The notes under the pieces are model-generated. The model had not been told where the DNA came from. It was given only the letters and a program-made list of their open reading frames with translations, and did not search any database. A stretch of DNA of 64,000 nt from UBA2357 sp046295975 (GTDB taxonomy: Bacteria > Pseudomonadota > Gammaproteobacteria > Burkholderiales > Rhodocyclaceae): positions 50,927 through 114,926 of the forward strand of contig JBKBMG010000010.1 of NCBI GenBank assembly GCA_046295975.1. Reading direction: 5' to 3'. Positions 7,382-15,872 of this stretch are shown here, in pieces. The number at the start of each line of letters is the position of its first letter. The stretch's first letter is position 1. A program made the translations under genes and the position numbers.

Positions 7382-10222
7382 ATGGAACTGGCCAAGAGTT
7401 TTGAGCCGGCGGCGATCGAGGCCCGCTGGTATCCGGAATGGGAATCGCACGGCTATTTCGCCGCTGGCAAGGACAAATCCGAGCCGAACGCGTTCTGCAT
7501 TCTGATGCCGCCGCCCAACGTCACCGGCACGCTTCACATGGGCCACGGCTTCAACCAGACCATCATGGATGGTCTGACCCGCTACCACCGCATGCGGGGT
7601 TTCAACACCTTGTGGCAGCCCGGTACCGATCACGCCGGTATCGCCACGCAAATCGTCGTCGAACGCCAGCTGGACGCCCAGGGCGTCAGCCGCCACCAGC
7701 TTGGCCGCGATCAGTTCCTCAAGAAGGTCTGGGAATGGAGGCACTTCTCCGGCGGCACGATCACCGGTCAGATGCGCCGCCTGGGTGCCTCGCCGGATTG
7801 GTCGCGCGAACGCTTCACCATGGACGAGGGGCTGTCGCGCACCGTCACCGAGACCTTTGTGCGCTTGTATCGCGAAGGCCTGATCTATCGCGGCAAGCGT
7901 CTGGTGAACTGGGATCCCAAGCTCGGCACCGCGGTGTCCGACCTCGAGGTGGTCTCGGAAGAGGAAGACGGCTTTCTGTGGCATATCCTCTATCCGTTCA
8001 GCGACGGCCCGATCGGCGGTCTTGCCGGCCTCACCGTGGCCACCACCCGACCCGAGACCATGCTCGGCGACGTCGCGGTGATGGTGCACCCCGAGGACGA
8101 ACGCTACGCCCACCTCATCGGGAAGACCGTGCGGCTGCCGTTGTGCGACCGCGACATCCCAATCATCGCCGACGACTATGTGGACCGCGAGTTCGGCACC
8201 GGCTGCGTCAAGGTCACCCCAGCGCACGACTTCAACGACTACGCGGTCGGCCAGCGCCACGGTCTGCCCATGATCAGTGTGCTGCGCCTGGACGCGCACG
8301 TCAGCGACGAGGCCCCCGAAAAGTACCGCGGCCTGGACCGCTTCGTCGCGCGCGAGGCCATCGTCCAGGATCTCGAGGCACTCGGCTTGCTCGCCGGCAT
8401 CAAGCCGCACAAACTCATGGTGCCGCGCGGCGACCGTACCGGCGCGGTGATCGAGCCGATGCTGACCGACCAGTGGTTCGTGGCGATGAGCAAGCCCGGC
8501 GCCGACGGCCGCTCGATCACCCAGAAGGCGCTGGACGTGGTCGCCTCCGGCGAGATCAGGTTCTACCCCGAGAACTGGGTAAATACATACAACCAGTGGC
8601 TCAACAACATCCAGGACTGGTGCATTTCCCGCCAGTTGTGGTGGGGGCATCAGATCCCCGCATGGTACGGCGACGAGGGCCGCTGCTGGGTCGCCCACGA
8701 CGAGGCCGAAGCACGCACACTCGCCGCGCGCGACGGCTACGACGGCCCGCTGCAGCGCGACGAGGACGTGCTCGACACCTGGTACTCCTCCGCCCTGTGG
8801 CCCTTCTCCACACTGGACTGGACGCCGGAGTGGCCACAGCAGTCCAATGATGCGCTCGACCTCTATCTGCCCTCGTCGGTACTCGTCACCGGCTTCGACA
8901 TCATTTTCTTCTGGGTGGCGCGCATGGTGATGATGACGACCCACATCACCGGCAAGATCCCGTTCAGGCATGTCTACGTGCATGGCCTGATCCGGGATGC
9001 CGAAGGCCAGAAGATGTCGAAATCGAAGGGCAACGTGCTCGACCCGATCGACCTCATCGACGGCATCGACATCGAGTCCCTGGTGAAGAAGCGCACCTTC
9101 GGGCTGATGAACCCCAAGGACGCCCAGAAAATCGAGAAGAAGACGCGCAAGGAGTTCCCGGAAGGCATTCCCGCCTTCGGCACCGACGCGCTGCGCTTCA
9201 CCTTCGCCAGCCTCGCCAGCCCCGGGCGCGACATCAAGTTCGACCTTGCCCGTTGCGAGGGCTACCGCAACTTCTGCAACAAGTTGTGGAACGCCACCCG
9301 CTTCGTGCTGATGAACACCGAAGGCCACGACTGCGGTCTCGGCGAACACGGCGCCGACCAGTGCGCACCCGGCGGCTATCTGGACTTTTCCTTCGTGGAC
9401 CGCTGGATCGTGTCGCGCCTGCAGCGCACCGAAGCGGACGTCGCCCGCCATTTCGAGGACTACCGCTTCGACCTCGTCGCCAAGACGGTGTACGAGTTCG
9501 TCTGGGACGAGTACTGCGACTGGTACCTGGAACTGGCCAAGGTGCAGATCCAGAACGGCACCCCCGAGCAACAACGCGCCACCCGCCGCACCCTGTTGCG
9601 GGTGCTGGAAACCGTGCTGCGCCTCGCCCACCCGCTCATCCCCTTCATCACCGAGGAGCTGTGGCAGACAATCGCACCACTGGCCGGGCGCAAGGATTCG
9701 GACAGCCTGATGCTTGCGCGCTACCCGGCAGCCGACCCGTCGCGCGTCGACGAGACGGCGGAGGCCCGCATGGATACGCTCAAGGCCCTGGTGCACACCT
9801 GCCGCAACCTGCGCGGCGAGATGGGGATTTCTCCGGCCCAGCGCCTGCCGCTGCTGCTTGCCGGCGAGGCCGACACGCTCGCCCCCTTCGTGCCCTATCT
9901 CGCCGGCCTCGCCAAGCTGTCCGACGTCGAACTGGTCGCCGACATTCCGGCCGATGCCCTCGCCCCGGTCGCAGTGGCGGGTGGGCACAAGCTCATGCTC
10001 AAGGTGGAAATCGACGTGGCCGCCGAACGCGAGCGACTGAGCAAGGAAATCGCCCGGCTGGAGGGCGAGGTGACCAAGGCCGACGCCAAACTCGGCAACG
10101 CGAGTTTTGTCGAACGGGCACCGGCGGCGGTCGTCGAGCAAGAGCGAGCCCGCCTCGCCACCTTCAACGAAAGCCTGGACAAGCTGCGCCCGCAACTCGC
10201 CCGGCTGATGGCTCACAAGTGA
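7382..10222 (+). CDS. valS: Valyl-tRNA synthetase
   Basis: Class I aminoacyl-tRNA synthetase charging tRNA-Val. The 946 residues show PPPNVTGTLHMGHGF (HIGH motif as HMGH), the editing domain with TTRPETMLGDVAV and GTGCVKVTPAHDFND, KMSKSKGNVLDP (KMSKS motif) and the C-terminal coiled coil (about 880-946). A TATAAT at 7344-7349 just upstream suggests a separate promoter in addition to readthrough from holC, although no good -35 accompanies it. Confidence 0.98.
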   Translation: MELAKSFEPAAIEARWYPEWESHGYFAAGKDKSEPNAFCILMPPPNVTGTLHMGHGFNQTIMDGLTRYHRMRGFNTLWQPGTDHAGIATQIVVERQLDAQGVSRHQLGRDQFLKKVWEWRHFSGGTITGQMRRLGASPDWSRERFTMDEGLSRTVTETFVRLYREGLIYRGKRLVNWDPKLGTAVSDLEVVSEEEDGFLWHILYPFSDGPIGGLAGLTVATTRPETMLGDVAVMVHPEDERYAHLIGKTVRLPLCDRDIPIIADDYVDREFGTGCVKVTPAHDFNDYAVGQRHGLPMISVLRLDAHVSDEAPEKYRGLDRFVAREAIVQDLEALGLLAGIKPHKLMVPRGDRTGAVIEPMLTDQWFVAMSKPGADGRSITQKALDVVASGEIRFYPENWVNTYNQWLNNIQDWCISRQLWWGHQIPAWYGDEGRCWVAHDEAEARTLAARDGYDGPLQRDEDVLDTWYSSALWPFSTLDWTPEWPQQSNDALDLYLPSSVLVTGFDIIFFWVARMVMMTTHITGKIPFRHVYVHGLIRDAEGQKMSKSKGNVLDPIDLIDGIDIESLVKKRTFGLMNPKDAQKIEKKTRKEFPEGIPAFGTDALRFTFASLASPGRDIKFDLARCEGYRNFCNKLWNATRFVLMNTEGHDCGLGEHGADQCAPGGYLDFSFVDRWIVSRLQRTEADVARHFEDYRFDLVAKTVYEFVWDEYCDWYLELAKVQIQNGTPEQQRATRRTLLRVLETVLRLAHPLIPFITEELWQTIAPLAGRKDSDSLMLARYPAADPSRVDETAEARMDTLKALVHTCRNLRGEMGISPAQRLPLLLAGEADTLAPFVPYLAGLAKLSDVELVADIPADALAPVAVAGGHKLMLKVEIDVAAERERLSKEIARLEGEVTKADAKLGNASFVERAPAAVVEQERARLATFNESLDKLRPQLARLMAHK

Positions 10223-10297
10223 GGCGTTCCGCGCAAGACGGCCAGCCCTCAGGAGACGCTCCGGGGGCCTGCATGCCCTGTTGCGGGCGCTGATACG

Positions 10298-12229
10298 ATG
10301 GGCCTGGAGCACCCCCCGCTGTGGCGACGCCTGGCCTCGCTCCTGGGTTCGTCCTTCGACTCCCACGGCTGCCGACTGATGATGGGCGCGGCCGCGCTGC
10401 TGACCTTGCTGCTTGGCACGAGTCTGGTCTTCCTCGCGGGGGAACGCCCGGTTCTCGCGGTAATCGCGCTGATCGTGGTGGCGGTCGGCGCACTGGCCTC
10501 GATGGTCGCCCTGCCACGCGCCTGGCGGTCGATACGCGCGCTGGATCTGGCGATGTCCGGCGCCCATGATGGACTGTTCGAATGGGATCCGCGCAGCAAG
10601 CGGCTGGACGTCAGCGACCGGCTGCGTTCCATGCTCGGATACGGCCGCGGCTTTCTCCACAGCAGCGACACCTGGCTGGACCTGGTCCACCCCGACGACA
10701 GGCAGAAATACAACCGCGCGGTTGCCCGCCATCTGAAGGGCGAAACCGACCACTTCTATTGCGAATACCGGGTACGCGCCCATACCGGCGACTACCGCTG
10801 GCTCGCTGCCCGCGGCCTGGCCGAGCGCAATCGCCACGGCCGCGCCACGCTTATGGCCGGCTCGGTGGCGGACATTACCGATCGGGTCGAGCACGAGCAC
10901 CGCGCCCGCGAACTGGCGCTGAAGGACCAGCTTACCGGCCTGCCCAATCGCCGCAGCCTGCTCGAACGCTTGCCGGCAGCAATCGCGGAAGCGCGACGAT
11001 CGCACGGACTGGTAGCGATCATGTTCATCGACCTCGACCGCTTCAAGCTGGTGAACGACGCCTACGGCCATCACCTGGGCGATCTACTGCTGGTCGCGAT
11101 CGCCCACCGTCTGCCCTCGGCCCTGCGAGCCTACGACGCCTTGGTGCGCCAGGGAGGCGACGAGATGACGGTGCTGCTGGCAGGGCTGTCGGACGTGACC
11201 GAAGCGCGGTCGGTCGCCGAACGCCTGCTCGAACTGATTGCCGAACCGGCGATGATCGACGGCAACGAAATCCGAGTGACCGCCAGCATCGGCATCGCGC
11301 TCTTCCCACGCGACGGCGAGGAAGCCGACACCCTGCTACGCAGCGCCGATCTGGCCATGTACGAGGCCAAGGCGCAGGGCGGCAACAACCTGCGCTTCTT
11401 CGAGCCGCGCATGCGCGAACAGGCGAGCGGCCGGATCAAACTGGAGAGCCGCTTGCGCGTCGCAATCGAGAACGGCGACCTGACCCTGCATTACCAGCCG
11501 CAACGTCGCTTCGCCGACGGCACACTTTACGGCGCGGAAGCCCTGGTGCGCTGGCAGGATGGTGACCGGCTGGTGCGCCCCGACCACTTCATCCCACTGG
11601 CCGAGGAAATCGGTCTCATCGAGCCACTGGGGCGCTGGGTGATGCACGAGGCGACACACCAGATGGCCGCCTGGCACGGCTCCCTGCCGCCCGACTTCCT
11701 GCTGTCGATCAACCTCTCGCCGCGTCAGTTCCTGCGCGACACGGTATCCCGCGACCTGTTCGCCGCCTGTGCCGACACCGGACTTTCACCGGAGCAGATT
11801 TGCCTGGAAGTGACCGAGTCGGTGTTGCTCCACCCTGAGACCAGCGCCGTGCGCACCCTCAACGACCTGCATGCGTCCGGCTTCAAGATCGCGCTGGACG
11901 ACTTCGGCACCGGTTATTCGTCGCTCGCCTACCTGCAGTTGCTCGACATCGATTGCCTGAAGATCGACAAATCATTCATCGCCAACCTCGACCTCGCGCT
12001 CACCGCACGTGGCGCACGCAATGGCGCGGCCATCGTCAGCGCGATGATCGCCCTGGCTCACCGCCTGGGCTACGACGTCGTGGCCGAAGGCGTGGAATCC
12101 GCCGATCAGAGCGAATGGCTGCGCACACTGGGCTGCGACTACTGCCAGGGCTACTACTACGCCCCGCCACTGGCGGCGGCTGAGTTCGCGCGCCAGATAC
12201 TGAGCGCTCAATCCCGTCCGACAATATGA
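10298..12229 (+). CDS. Membrane PAS-GGDEF-EAL cyclic-di-GMP protein
   Basis: The 643-residue protein starts with two hydrophobic segments (about 29-47 and 50-68). A PAS domain follows (about 80-205, LFEWDPRSKRLDVSDRLRSM and a PAC-like YRWLAARGLAERN). Next is a diguanylate-cyclase domain (about 205-375) in which GGDEF reads GGDEM, then an EAL phosphodiesterase domain (about 395-640) with intact EALVRWQ and DDFGTGYSSLAYLQ motifs. The EAL half looks catalytically competent. The GGDEM change spares the metal- and GTP-contacting residues, so cyclase activity cannot be excluded. It lies 75 bases after valS and is followed by a terminator-like hairpin; signal and targets are unknown. Confidence 0.92.
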   Translation: MGLEHPPLWRRLASLLGSSFDSHGCRLMMGAAALLTLLLGTSLVFLAGERPVLAVIALIVVAVGALASMVALPRAWRSIRALDLAMSGAHDGLFEWDPRSKRLDVSDRLRSMLGYGRGFLHSSDTWLDLVHPDDRQKYNRAVARHLKGETDHFYCEYRVRAHTGDYRWLAARGLAERNRHGRATLMAGSVADITDRVEHEHRARELALKDQLTGLPNRRSLLERLPAAIAEARRSHGLVAIMFIDLDRFKLVNDAYGHHLGDLLLVAIAHRLPSALRAYDALVRQGGDEMTVLLAGLSDVTEARSVAERLLELIAEPAMIDGNEIRVTASIGIALFPRDGEEADTLLRSADLAMYEAKAQGGNNLRFFEPRMREQASGRIKLESRLRVAIENGDLTLHYQPQRRFADGTLYGAEALVRWQDGDRLVRPDHFIPLAEEIGLIEPLGRWVMHEATHQMAAWHGSLPPDFLLSINLSPRQFLRDTVSRDLFAACADTGLSPEQICLEVTESVLLHPETSAVRTLNDLHASGFKIALDDFGTGYSSLAYLQLLDIDCLKIDKSFIANLDLALTARGARNGAAIVSAMIALAHRLGYDVVAEGVESADQSEWLRTLGCDYCQGYYYAPPLAAAEFARQILSAQSRPTI

Positions 12230-12235
12230 AACGGA

Positions 12236-12255
12236 AACGCCCCCGAAGGGGCGTT
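12236..12255. terminator. Hairpin between convergent GGDEF-EAL gene and tusA
   Basis: AACGCCCC, a CGAA loop and GGGGCGTT form a perfect 8-bp stem. There is no long T-run on either side, so it may act on both strands but imperfectly. Confidence 0.6.
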
Positions 12256-12302
12256 GCGTGCGGTACCGGATGCGACTCAAGCTCCGGCGATCCAGCTTTT
12301 CT

Positions 12303-12533
12303 TCACTTGCGCTTGAGATAGAACTCGAACGCCTTGTCGGCGGTTTCGCCATGTTGCAACAACTCGTTGCCGGTTTGCCTCGCGAACGCCTGGAAGTCCT
12401 TCACCGAGCCCGGATCGGTCGCGAGCACCCTGACCGTCTGGCCGGTCGCAACTTCGGCGAGCGCCTTCTTGGCACGCAGGATAGGCAGGGGGCAATTGAG
12501 CCCACGTGCATCCACTTCCTTGTCGAAATTCAT
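12303..12533 (-). CDS. tusA: TusA/SirA-family sulfur carrier protein
   Basis: Small sulfur-transfer protein that accepts persulfide sulfur on a single cysteine and passes it on for thiolation or cofactor chemistry. The 76-residue product has the diagnostic CPxP motif, NCPLPILRAKKAL, with Cys14. Its length is normal, and a typical ...AFEFYLKRK end is present. It is transcribed toward the GGDEF-EAL gene, with no tight partner. Whether it serves tRNA thiolation or other sulfur relay cannot be told from sequence. Confidence 0.9.
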   Translation of the reverse strand: MNFDKEVDARGLNCPLPILRAKKALAEVATGQTVRVLATDPGSVKDFQAFARQTGNELLQHGETADKAFEFYLKRK

Positions 12534-12609
12534 CTGTCGCGTCCTCGAGCCTTCATCAGATCAGGCCAATATTGTACCGGAACGCTCATGCCACACCATC
12601 AACCGGCGT

Positions 12610-14046
12610 TCACCGGCGCTCGGCGCGCCGCTCGGCCTCTTCGAGCTTGAGCTCGCGCAGGCGTGCATCGACCGCCGACAGTTCGTAGAAGTCACCGTCT
12701 GCGGCGCGCCGGGCGAGCTCGAGTTGATCGATGGCGGCGGGCAGACTGCCGCGCAACACGTAGACCTCGGCCTGCGCGCGATGGTGGGCGGTACGACGCC
12801 CGAGCGCCTCCTCGGCGCGCGCGGCGAGTGCCCAGTAACGCGCGTCGCGCTGCGCGCGCAGCGCGCCCGCCCGCGCGTCGCTCGCTGCCTGGGCGTGCTG
12901 ACCGGCACGCAGACGGGCTTCGATAAGGAGGTAGTCCAGCGGCCTGCGGTCGGGGAAACGCTGTTTCGCCGCCTCCAGCAACGCCACTGCTTCGGCTGGC
13001 CGGTTGCGCGCCAGTTGTATTTCGCCTGCCAACGTCTCGACGAACAACGACAGCTCGCCTTCGGCGGCTCCGGCGCGCAGGCGCGCCACCGCTTCGGCCG
13101 CGTCGTCCAGTCGGCCGGCGCGCAACAGTGCCCGGGCATGGCCATAGCGCAGGCTCGGGTCGTCGGCCGCGGTCCGTAGCGAGGCCTCGAAATCCCGCAC
13201 CGCATCGCTCGCCAGCCCTTCACCGGCCCGCAGCTTGGCCCGTACAAAGGCGAAGTCCGGTGAATCGAGCACCTGGCGGTAGCGCATCTGCGCGACCCGG
13301 TTGCCCATGTCGGCGATCCGCTCCTGAGTCAGCGGGTGGGTGCGCAAATAGGCCGGCGCATTGTTCTCATACACCCGACTGTGGCGCTGCATGCGTTCGA
13401 AGAAGCTGGGCATCCCGCGCACATCGAAACCCGCACCCTCCATCACCTGCAAGCCGATTCGGTCGGCCTCGCGCTCGAATGCCCGGGTATAGCCGAGCTG
13501 CTGCTGGATCGCCCCCGCCTGCCCGGCGGCCAGCGCCGCTTCGCTCACCTGCGAATTGCTGCGTGCGGCCAGCACCGCCAGAAGTATCGAGGCCAACACC
13601 ATCATGCTCGCCTGCCCTTGCTTGCCGAACAGTTGGGCAATGTGGCGTTGCGTGACGTGTGCGATCTCGTGACCGAGCACCGACGCAAGTTCGGACTCGC
13701 TCTCGGCGGCCATGATCAGGCCGCTGTGCAGGCCGATGAAGCCCCCGGGCAGCGCAAAGGCGTTGAGCGTGGAATCACGCATCACGAAAAATTCGAACTC
13801 GCGCTCGGGCTCCGGGCCCGCGGCCACCAGCCGCATGCCCAGGCGCTGCACATAGTCCTCGATCTCGGCGTCATCCAGGTAGGAGGCGTCACGCCAGCGG
13901 ATGTCACTCATGATTTGTTCGCCGATCCGGCGCTCGGCCATTGGCGACAGGGAGGATGCCGCCACGTCGCCCAGGTCGGGCAGGTCGGCGGCGATGGAAG
14001 AGGTGGCGAGCGTAGCGCTCAGCAGCAGGGCGAGAATGCGTTTCAT
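12610..14046 (-). CDS. bepA: Periplasmic M48-family metalloprotease with TPR repeats (BepA-like)
   Basis: The 478-residue product begins with a signal peptide (MKRILALLLSATLATSSIAAD). It carries an M48 peptidase domain with zinc motif HEIAHVTQRH around residue 126 and a downstream READRIG that supplies the third ligand. A C-terminal superhelical TPR region (about 290-478) follows. BepA (YfgC) in E. coli degrades or assists misassembled outer-membrane proteins, notably LptD; that role here is inferred from the same domain order. A 229-base spacer separates it from the divergent moaC. Confidence 0.88.
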   Translation of the reverse strand: MKRILALLLSATLATSSIAADLPDLGDVAASSLSPMAERRIGEQIMSDIRWRDASYLDDAEIEDYVQRLGMRLVAAGPEPEREFEFFVMRDSTLNAFALPGGFIGLHSGLIMAAESESELASVLGHEIAHVTQRHIAQLFGKQGQASMMVLASILLAVLAARSNSQVSEAALAAGQAGAIQQQLGYTRAFEREADRIGLQVMEGAGFDVRGMPSFFERMQRHSRVYENNAPAYLRTHPLTQERIADMGNRVAQMRYRQVLDSPDFAFVRAKLRAGEGLASDAVRDFEASLRTAADDPSLRYGHARALLRAGRLDDAAEAVARLRAGAAEGELSLFVETLAGEIQLARNRPAEAVALLEAAKQRFPDRRPLDYLLIEARLRAGQHAQAASDARAGALRAQRDARYWALAARAEEALGRRTAHHRAQAEVYVLRGSLPAAIDQLELARRAADGDFYELSAVDARLRELKLEEAERRAERR

Positions 14047-14275
14047 GGTCGGATGCTATGATAGCGCTTTCGCCAAATACGTTCCGTCAAGCCGTGTATC
14101 GGCGGTGTATCGACATGTAGGCGACGCACGCGTCGATGCCCGGTTGCATTGCACGCGGCCGTGCCCGTATCGCGAGACAGCTGACACGCTGCCCCCGGGG
14201 CGCAGGCAGCTGTTTCAGACACCGACGACGCCCGCCCCACCGACCACCGACCACCGACACTTATCCGACTCGCGC

Positions 14276-14752
14276 ATGAGCCAGCCCCTCACCCACTTCG
14301 ATCAGCACGGCCAGGCCCACATGGTGGACGTAGGCGCCAAGCAAGAAACCCATCGCGTCGCGGTCGCCCGCGGTTCGATCAACATGTTGCCGGACACCTT
14401 CACCATGGTCCGCGACGGCAACGCCAGCAAGGGCGACGTGCTTGGCATCGCCCGCATCGCCGCCATCCAGGCGTCCAAGCGCACGGGTGAGTTGATTCCA
14501 CTGTGCCATCCACTGCCGCTGACGCGGGTTGCGGTCGACTTCGCACTCGACGACACTGCACACGCAGTTCACTGCACGGTCACCGCCGAAACGGTCGGAC
14601 GCACCGGCGTCGAGATGGAGGCCCTCACCGCGGTGAACATCGCCCTGCTCACCATCTACGACATGTGCAAGGCCGTGGACCGTGGCATGACTCTGGGCGA
14701 CATCCGGCTGATAGAAAAGCGGGGCGGCAAGTCGGGACACTGGCGGGCCTGA
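14276..14752 (+). CDS. moaC: Cyclic pyranopterin monophosphate synthase
   Basis: Second step of molybdenum/tungsten cofactor synthesis, converting the MoaA product into cyclic pyranopterin monophosphate. I use the ATG at 14276 (MSQPLTHFDQHGQAHMVDV), giving 158 residues, the usual size. The longer in-frame upstream reading crosses the moaC promoter region and is not protein-like. Conserved blocks are LCHPLPLTRVAVDF, GVEMEALTAVNIALLTIYDMCKA and the terminal KSGHWRA. The cofactor is needed by the aldehyde oxidoreductase and formate dehydrogenase elsewhere in this window. Confidence 0.96.
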   Translation: MSQPLTHFDQHGQAHMVDVGAKQETHRVAVARGSINMLPDTFTMVRDGNASKGDVLGIARIAAIQASKRTGELIPLCHPLPLTRVAVDFALDDTAHAVHCTVTAETVGRTGVEMEALTAVNIALLTIYDMCKAVDRGMTLGDIRLIEKRGGKSGHWRA

Positions 14753-14769
14753 CCGCCCCTGGTTCAAGC

Positions 14770-15612
14770 ATGATCCTGGACGAGCTCACCACCTGGTTCA
14801 GCGCCAACCAGGCCATATCCACGCTGGTGCTGGCCACCGCCTTCGTACTGCTGAAGAAGCTCTCGGAGCGGCTGCTTCGCGGCAGCGACGAAGTGCTCTC
14901 GGACGAGCGCCGCCGGCTCATTACATACAGCCGCAACGCGCTTGCGCTGGTACTTGCGATCGGTCTGGCACTGATCTGGGCGCCGGCGCTGCGCACCTTC
15001 GCACTATCGGTCACCGCCTTCATGGTGGCGCTGGTGATTGCGACCAAGGAGTTGATCCTGTGCATTACCGGCGGTCTGCTGCGCACCTCGGCCGGGGCAT
15101 TCAGCGTGGGCGACTGGATTCGCGTGGGCGAACAGCGCGGCGAAGTGGTGGACCTGTCACTGCTGTCGCTGACGCTGCAAGAGCTGGAAACCACCCCTGG
15201 CAATCATCAATTCACCGGCCGCACGATCACCCTGCCGAACAGCGTGTTTCTGAGCACACCCGTGGTCAATGAGAACTTCTACAAGAAGTTCGTCTATCAC
15301 ATCATTCAGATCACGCTCGAAAAAGACGACGACCCCATCGCCGCCGCCGATACGATGCTCGCCGCGACCGCCGAGCAGGTCGCACCGAGCCGTGAGGTTT
15401 CGCGCCGCTACAACGCCCTTGTGAAGCGCCGTGCGGGCGTGGAAATGCCGGACATCGAACCGCGGCTGCGTTACGCGACCTCGCCGGAAGGTCGTCCGCG
15501 CGTCGCGATCACCGCCTTCGTGCCGACCGCCGAGGCTGAGGAGATCGAGCAAAAGGTGCTCGCGCGGGTCCTCGCCCAGGTTGCCGCGGCGCGCCGCGGG
15601 ACGTCCGGGTGA
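14770..15612 (+). CDS. MscS-type mechanosensitive channel family protein
   Basis: The 280-residue protein has hydrophobic segments at about 13-31, 53-72 and 77-110, followed by an MscS beta domain (FSVGDWIRVGEQRGEVVDLSLLSLTLQE). That domain includes the N-terminal half of the pore-lining helix region and a soluble C-terminus (about 170-280). It is shorter than classical MscS-like paralogues with many membrane helices. It starts 17 bases after moaC, so it is probably cotranscribed. A solute-efflux role under osmotic downshift is inferred from the family only. Confidence 0.85.
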   Translation: MILDELTTWFSANQAISTLVLATAFVLLKKLSERLLRGSDEVLSDERRRLITYSRNALALVLAIGLALIWAPALRTFALSVTAFMVALVIATKELILCITGGLLRTSAGAFSVGDWIRVGEQRGEVVDLSLLSLTLQELETTPGNHQFTGRTITLPNSVFLSTPVVNENFYKKFVYHIIQITLEKDDDPIAAADTMLAATAEQVAPSREVSRRYNALVKRRAGVEMPDIEPRLRYATSPEGRPRVAITAFVPTAEAEEIEQKVLARVLAQVAAARRGTSG

Positions 15613-15702
15613 GTTGGCGGGCCGGGACGGCTGGACCGGCATCCAAGCTTATCGAATACCCCTATCTCGCATTCCCCTATATCGCCTGGGCTGCTCGCGC
15701 CC

Positions 15703-15729
15703 TAAAGTCTCGCCGCCCCCGTCCGTAAG
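15703..15729 (+). promoter_or_regulatory. Candidate flagellar sigma-28 (FliA) promoter for the chemoreceptor gene
   Basis: TAAA at 15703-15706, a 15-base spacer, then TCCGTAAG (consensus GCCGATAA; CCG and the AA pair match). It lies about 144 bases before the chemoreceptor start. Chemoreceptor genes are typical FliA targets. The -10 match is only partial. Confidence 0.5.
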
Positions 15730-15872
15730 AGCTTTCACCCGTGCCATTTGCCACAAACACGGCAGTGCACTCCGTTGCAGAATGCCTCAATGCGGCCACG
15801 CGCCGCGATACGGACCGACAACCACCATCGCGCCACCCCACGACGGCCGGCGCACAAGACTGGAGCGGATAG

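Noticed and set aside
7343..11074. 1243-residue minus-strand ORF opposite valS and the GGDEF-EAL gene
   Set aside because: High-GC antisense shadow; both plus-strand genes have complete family motifs and the antisense product has none.
14047..14275. Molybdenum-cofactor riboswitch upstream of moaC
   Set aside because: The 229-base spacer has a repeated GTGTATCG and some GC-rich pairing, but I could not recognise the conserved riboswitch core.
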